The translations under genes and the position numbers were made by a program. The notes beneath the pieces are model-generated. The model was not told the origin of the DNA, did not search any database, and saw only the letters and a program-made list of their open reading frames with translations. Positions 61,451 to 64,000 of a stretch of DNA of 64,000 nt are shown here, piece by piece. How positions within the stretch are numbered: position 1 is the stretch's first letter; every line of letters begins with the position of its first letter. Location of the stretch: the NCBI RefSeq assembly GCF_900091625.1, contig NZ_FMIC01000002.1, positions 5,022,001 through 5,086,000 on the forward strand, written 5' to 3'. This stretch comes from Micromonospora peucetia (GTDB lineage Bacteria > Actinomycetota > Actinomycetes > Mycobacteriales > Micromonosporaceae).

Positions 61451-63063
61451 GGAACAGGAGACTGCGCGGGGTGCTGGCCGCTGACAAACGGATCGGCGCC
61501 GGCAACGTGCTCGCCCGGGTGCTGGCCCACGGCGTCGACCCGGACGGGCCGGGCCTCACCTTCGACACCGCCGTGGACGGCCACCCGGCCGAGCGTCCGC
61601 TGACCCTGGCCCGGCTCGACGAGCGGGTGGCCGCCCGCGTCGCCTGGCTGCACGAGCGGGGGATCAAGCCCCGTGACCCGGTCGCCGTCTGGGCCACCGC
61701 CGCCGCCGACATGGTGCTCAGCTTCCTCGCGCTGACCCGGCTCGGCGCGATCCCGGCGCTGATGAACGGCAGGCTGCGTCCCGAGATCGCCGCCGAGTAC
61801 GTCCGCCGGCTACGCGGCGTCGGGGTGCTCGCCGACGACGCGCACGCCGCCCTGCTGGCCGGGCACGACCTCGGCGTGCCGGTGCTCGGCACGCCCGCCG
61901 AGGCCGGCACCGGCGACCCGGCCGCCGCGCCGGAGCACTACCGGCACCACGCCGACGACCCGGTCGTCATCACCCACACCTCCGGCACCACCGGGGTGCC
62001 CAAGGCGGTACTGCACTCGCACGCGAGCCTGTTCGCCGCCACCCGGCACCTGCTCACCATGCCGCAGGCGCAGGGCACCCGCCGGATCCTCAACGCGCTG
62101 CCCGCCCCGCACACCGCCACCGTGCTCATGGTCAACCAGGCCCTCGGCAACCGGGCCGAGATGTTGCTGCTGTCCGACCAGGGTGGGGAGCGGGTGCTGG
62201 AGGCGATCCAGCGCTGGCGCCCCGACGGGGTGTTCGGGTTCTCGGTGACCTGGGCGGAGCTGGCCCGTTTCGACCTGGCCGCGTACGACCTGGACTCGGT
62301 GTCGCTGTGGTTCAACACCGGCGACTGCTCGCACGAGCCGCACGTCCGCCGGCTGGTCGCGGTCGGCTCCCGCGACGTGGTGACCCGCGAGGGGGTCACC
62401 CGGGTGCCCGGTTCCGTCTTCATCGACGGGCTCGGCTCCAGCGAGATGGGGCACTCGATGTTCCACATCACCCACCGCGTCGACACCGACCGGTACGGCC
62501 GCTGCGTCGGCCGGCCCTACCAGTTCGCGAAGGTCGCCGTCCTCGACGCCGGGGGCGACCCGGTGCCGACCGGCCAGGTGGGCTGGCTCGGCATCGACTC
62601 GCCGTCGCTGTTCCGCGGCTACTGGAACGACTCGGTCACCACGTACCGGTCCCGCCAGCGTGGCTGGTACCTCACCGGCGACCTGGTGTACGCCGACGAG
62701 GAGGGCCGCTACCACCATCTGGACCGGGCCGTCGACGCGGTCGACGCGGGCGACGGGCGGTGGTTCTACACCGCGCTGTCCGAGGAGCGGGTCCTCGCCG
62801 CCTGCCCGGACGTCACCGACTGCACCGTGGTGATCACCTCCGGGGCCGACCGGGTGGTCACCGACGTGCTGCTGGAACTCGCCGCCGGCGCCGATCCCGC
62901 CGAGGACCGCACCGATCAGGTCCGGGCCGCGCTCGGTCCGGACGTCGGCGCGACCCTGCGCCGGGTCGTGCCGGTCCGCCCCGCCGACCTCCCGGTCACC
63001 GTCACCGGCAAGGTGCGCAAGGTGGTGCTGCGGGAGCGGTACCTCACCGAGTCGCCGTCATGA
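61447..63063 (+). CDS. AMP-dependent synthetase/ligase
   Basis: A 538-residue adenylating enzyme. A3 THTSGTTGVPKAVLHSHA, FIDGLGSSEMGHSMFH (A5), WYLTGDLVYADEEGRYHHLD (A7/A8) and the C-terminal Lys in LPVTVTGKVRKVV. It is of normal length, unlike the first ligase. It probably loads an acyl group (fatty, aromatic or amino-acid-like; undetermined) onto one of the ACPs. Overlaps the half-KS gene and the following KS gene by 4 bp each. Confidence 0.9.
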   Translation: MRNRRLRGVLAADKRIGAGNVLARVLAHGVDPDGPGLTFDTAVDGHPAERPLTLARLDERVAARVAWLHERGIKPRDPVAVWATAAADMVLSFLALTRLGAIPALMNGRLRPEIAAEYVRRLRGVGVLADDAHAALLAGHDLGVPVLGTPAEAGTGDPAAAPEHYRHHADDPVVITHTSGTTGVPKAVLHSHASLFAATRHLLTMPQAQGTRRILNALPAPHTATVLMVNQALGNRAEMLLLSDQGGERVLEAIQRWRPDGVFGFSVTWAELARFDLAAYDLDSVSLWFNTGDCSHEPHVRRLVAVGSRDVVTREGVTRVPGSVFIDGLGSSEMGHSMFHITHRVDTDRYGRCVGRPYQFAKVAVLDAGGDPVPTGQVGWLGIDSPSLFRGYWNDSVTTYRSRQRGWYLTGDLVYADEEGRYHHLDRAVDAVDAGDGRWFYTALSEERVLAACPDVTDCTVVITSGADRVVTDVLLELAAGADPAEDRTDQVRAALGPDVGATLRRVVPVRPADLPVTVTGKVRKVVLRERYLTESPS

Positions 63064-64000
63064 CCGCCGTCATCACCGGGATGGGCCTGTTCACCCCCGT
63101 CGGGCGGGGCGTCGACGCCACCTTCGACGCGCTCTGCTCCGGCCGGTCCGGGCTGACCCGGCCGCCGGCCGGGCACCCCGCCGCCGAATCGCTGGAGGTT
63201 GCCGGCCTGCTCCCGGAGATCGATCCGCGTACCGTCGCCTCGGGGCCGGAGACCCGGGTGCTGGACCGGATCGTGGTGCTCGCCCTGCTCGCCGCCGCCG
63301 ACGCGCTCGCCGACGCCGGCATCGAGGTCGGCCGGGACGTGGACCCGGGGCGCGTCGGGGTGATCGTCGGCGGGGTCGGCGGGATGTCCACCCTGGAGTC
63401 GCAGGTGCTGGCCCGCGCCGAGCGCGGCCGGGCGGCGGTCAGCCCGTACCTGCTCACCGGCATCCTGCCGAACATGCCGTCGGCCCGGATCGCCATCCGG
63501 TACGGCATCCGCGGCTACACCTCGTCGGTCGGCACCGCCTGCGCCTCCGGCGCCCAGTCGGTCGCCGACGCGGTCCGGCTGATCCGCGCCGGGGAAGCCG
63601 ACGTGGTGCTCTGCGGGGCCAGCGAGGCGCCGCTGTTCCCCACCTTCGCCGATACTTTCGGCAACGCCCGGGCGCTGGCCCGGGGCTGGGCTGATCCGAC
63701 GGCGGCGAGCCGGCCGTTCGATGCCCGCCGCAACGGGTTCGTCCTCGCCGAGGGCGCGGCCCTGCTGGTGCTGGAACGCGCCGAACACGCCGCCGCCCGG
63801 GGCGCCACCGGCTACGCCGAGGTCGCCGGGTACGGGGCGACCACCGACGCGTACCACCCGACCGCCCCGCGCCCCGACGGTGCCGGCGCGGCGGAGTGCA
63901 TGCGGCGGGCGCTGGCCAGCGGCGGCGTTCCCGCCGCGCGGATCGGCTACGTCAACGCGCACGGCACCGGCACGAAACTCGGCGACATCGCCGAGACCAC
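63060..64000 (+). CDS. Ketosynthase, C-terminus beyond window
   Basis: At least 313 residues of a KASII-type condensing enzyme, starting MTAVITGMGLFTPVGRGVDA. Cys161 in SVGTACASGAQSVADAV and His in VNAHGTGTKLGD are intact, unlike in the previous KS. The second His and Lys lie past the edge. It is probably the elongating KS of the second block; whether a chain length factor follows cannot be seen. ATG overlaps the ligase stop. Confidence 0.92.
   Translation, partial: MTAVITGMGLFTPVGRGVDATFDALCSGRSGLTRPPAGHPAAESLEVAGLLPEIDPRTVASGPETRVLDRIVVLALLAAADALADAGIEVGRDVDPGRVGVIVGGVGGMSTLESQVLARAERGRAAVSPYLLTGILPNMPSARIAIRYGIRGYTSSVGTACASGAQSVADAVRLIRAGEADVVLCGASEAPLFPTFADTFGNARALARGWADPTAASRPFDARRNGFVLAEGAALLVLERAEHAAARGATGYAEVAGYGATTDAYHPTAPRPDGAGAAECMRRALASGGVPAARIGYVNAHGTGTKLGDIAET

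Overview
The window is very GC-rich with strong third-position G/C bias, GTG and TTG starts, many 4-bp ATGA/GTGA gene overlaps, SARP, LuxR, TetR and GntR regulators and GC-rich hairpins. It comes from an actinomycete chromosome, most likely Micromonospora or a close relative. That assignment rests on gene style and on short palindromic intergenic elements I associate with that group; no rRNA or marker gene confirms it.

Left and middle part (1-45 kb). This is mostly housekeeping and accessory chromosome. It starts with a truncated LRR-Roc GTPase (1-905) and a TetR regulator with its operator and an ABC-2 drug-type exporter (1.1-4.5 kb). Next comes a patchwork of small hypothetical genes, a membrane Mrr-like nuclease and a GntR/DivIVA-like divergent pair (4.6-9.1 kb). 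A DUF559 protein, an HNH endonuclease, a Mesh1-like HD hydrolase and a 1406-residue hybrid kinase/phosphatase follow (9.4-16.7 kb). Then come an Rrf2 regulator and cupin pair with a perfect operator, an AraC regulator, an esterase, an MFS carrier and an ankyrin protein (16.9-22.1 kb). A beta-lactamase-fold hydrolase lies divergent from a NarL-type two-component system, followed by two fluoride channels, a methyltransferase, a thioesterase, an alpha/beta hydrolase and an aldo-keto reductase (22.2-30.6 kb). Two large signal-transduction ATPases are divergent at 30.8-36.3 kb. A DUF5995 protein, an APC permease, a secreted beta-helix protein, a YrdC protein and a helix-hairpin-helix protein fill 36.4-44.9 kb.

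Right part (45.2-64.0 kb, running off the window). This is an aromatic type II polyketide gene cluster. On the minus strand lie a SARP activator, a TcmI-type cyclase and an FAD monooxygenase. Divergently, a tightly overlapping operon encodes a second TcmI cyclase, a fused AccD-AccA carboxyltransferase, BCCP, biotin carboxylase, an ACP fused to an SRPBCC aromatase/cyclase, a cupin cyclase, KS-alpha, KS-beta (chain length factor), a 27-codon micro-ORF and an ABM-type monooxygenase. The carboxylase genes would supply malonyl-CoA. The cyclase set resembles that of long-chain (pentangular or spore-pigment-like) aromatic polyketides.

After 0.8 kb of repeat-rich non-coding DNA a second block begins: acyl-CoA ligase, Sfp-type phosphopantetheinyl transferase (opposite strand), two stand-alone ACPs, a ketosynthase whose first catalytic His is Asn, a cysteine-less KS-like half protein, a second AMP-dependent ligase and a further ketosynthase cut by the window end. 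I infer that this block builds a separate acyl or polyene-type chain that either primes or decorates the aromatic polyketide. It is the most novel-looking part of the window.
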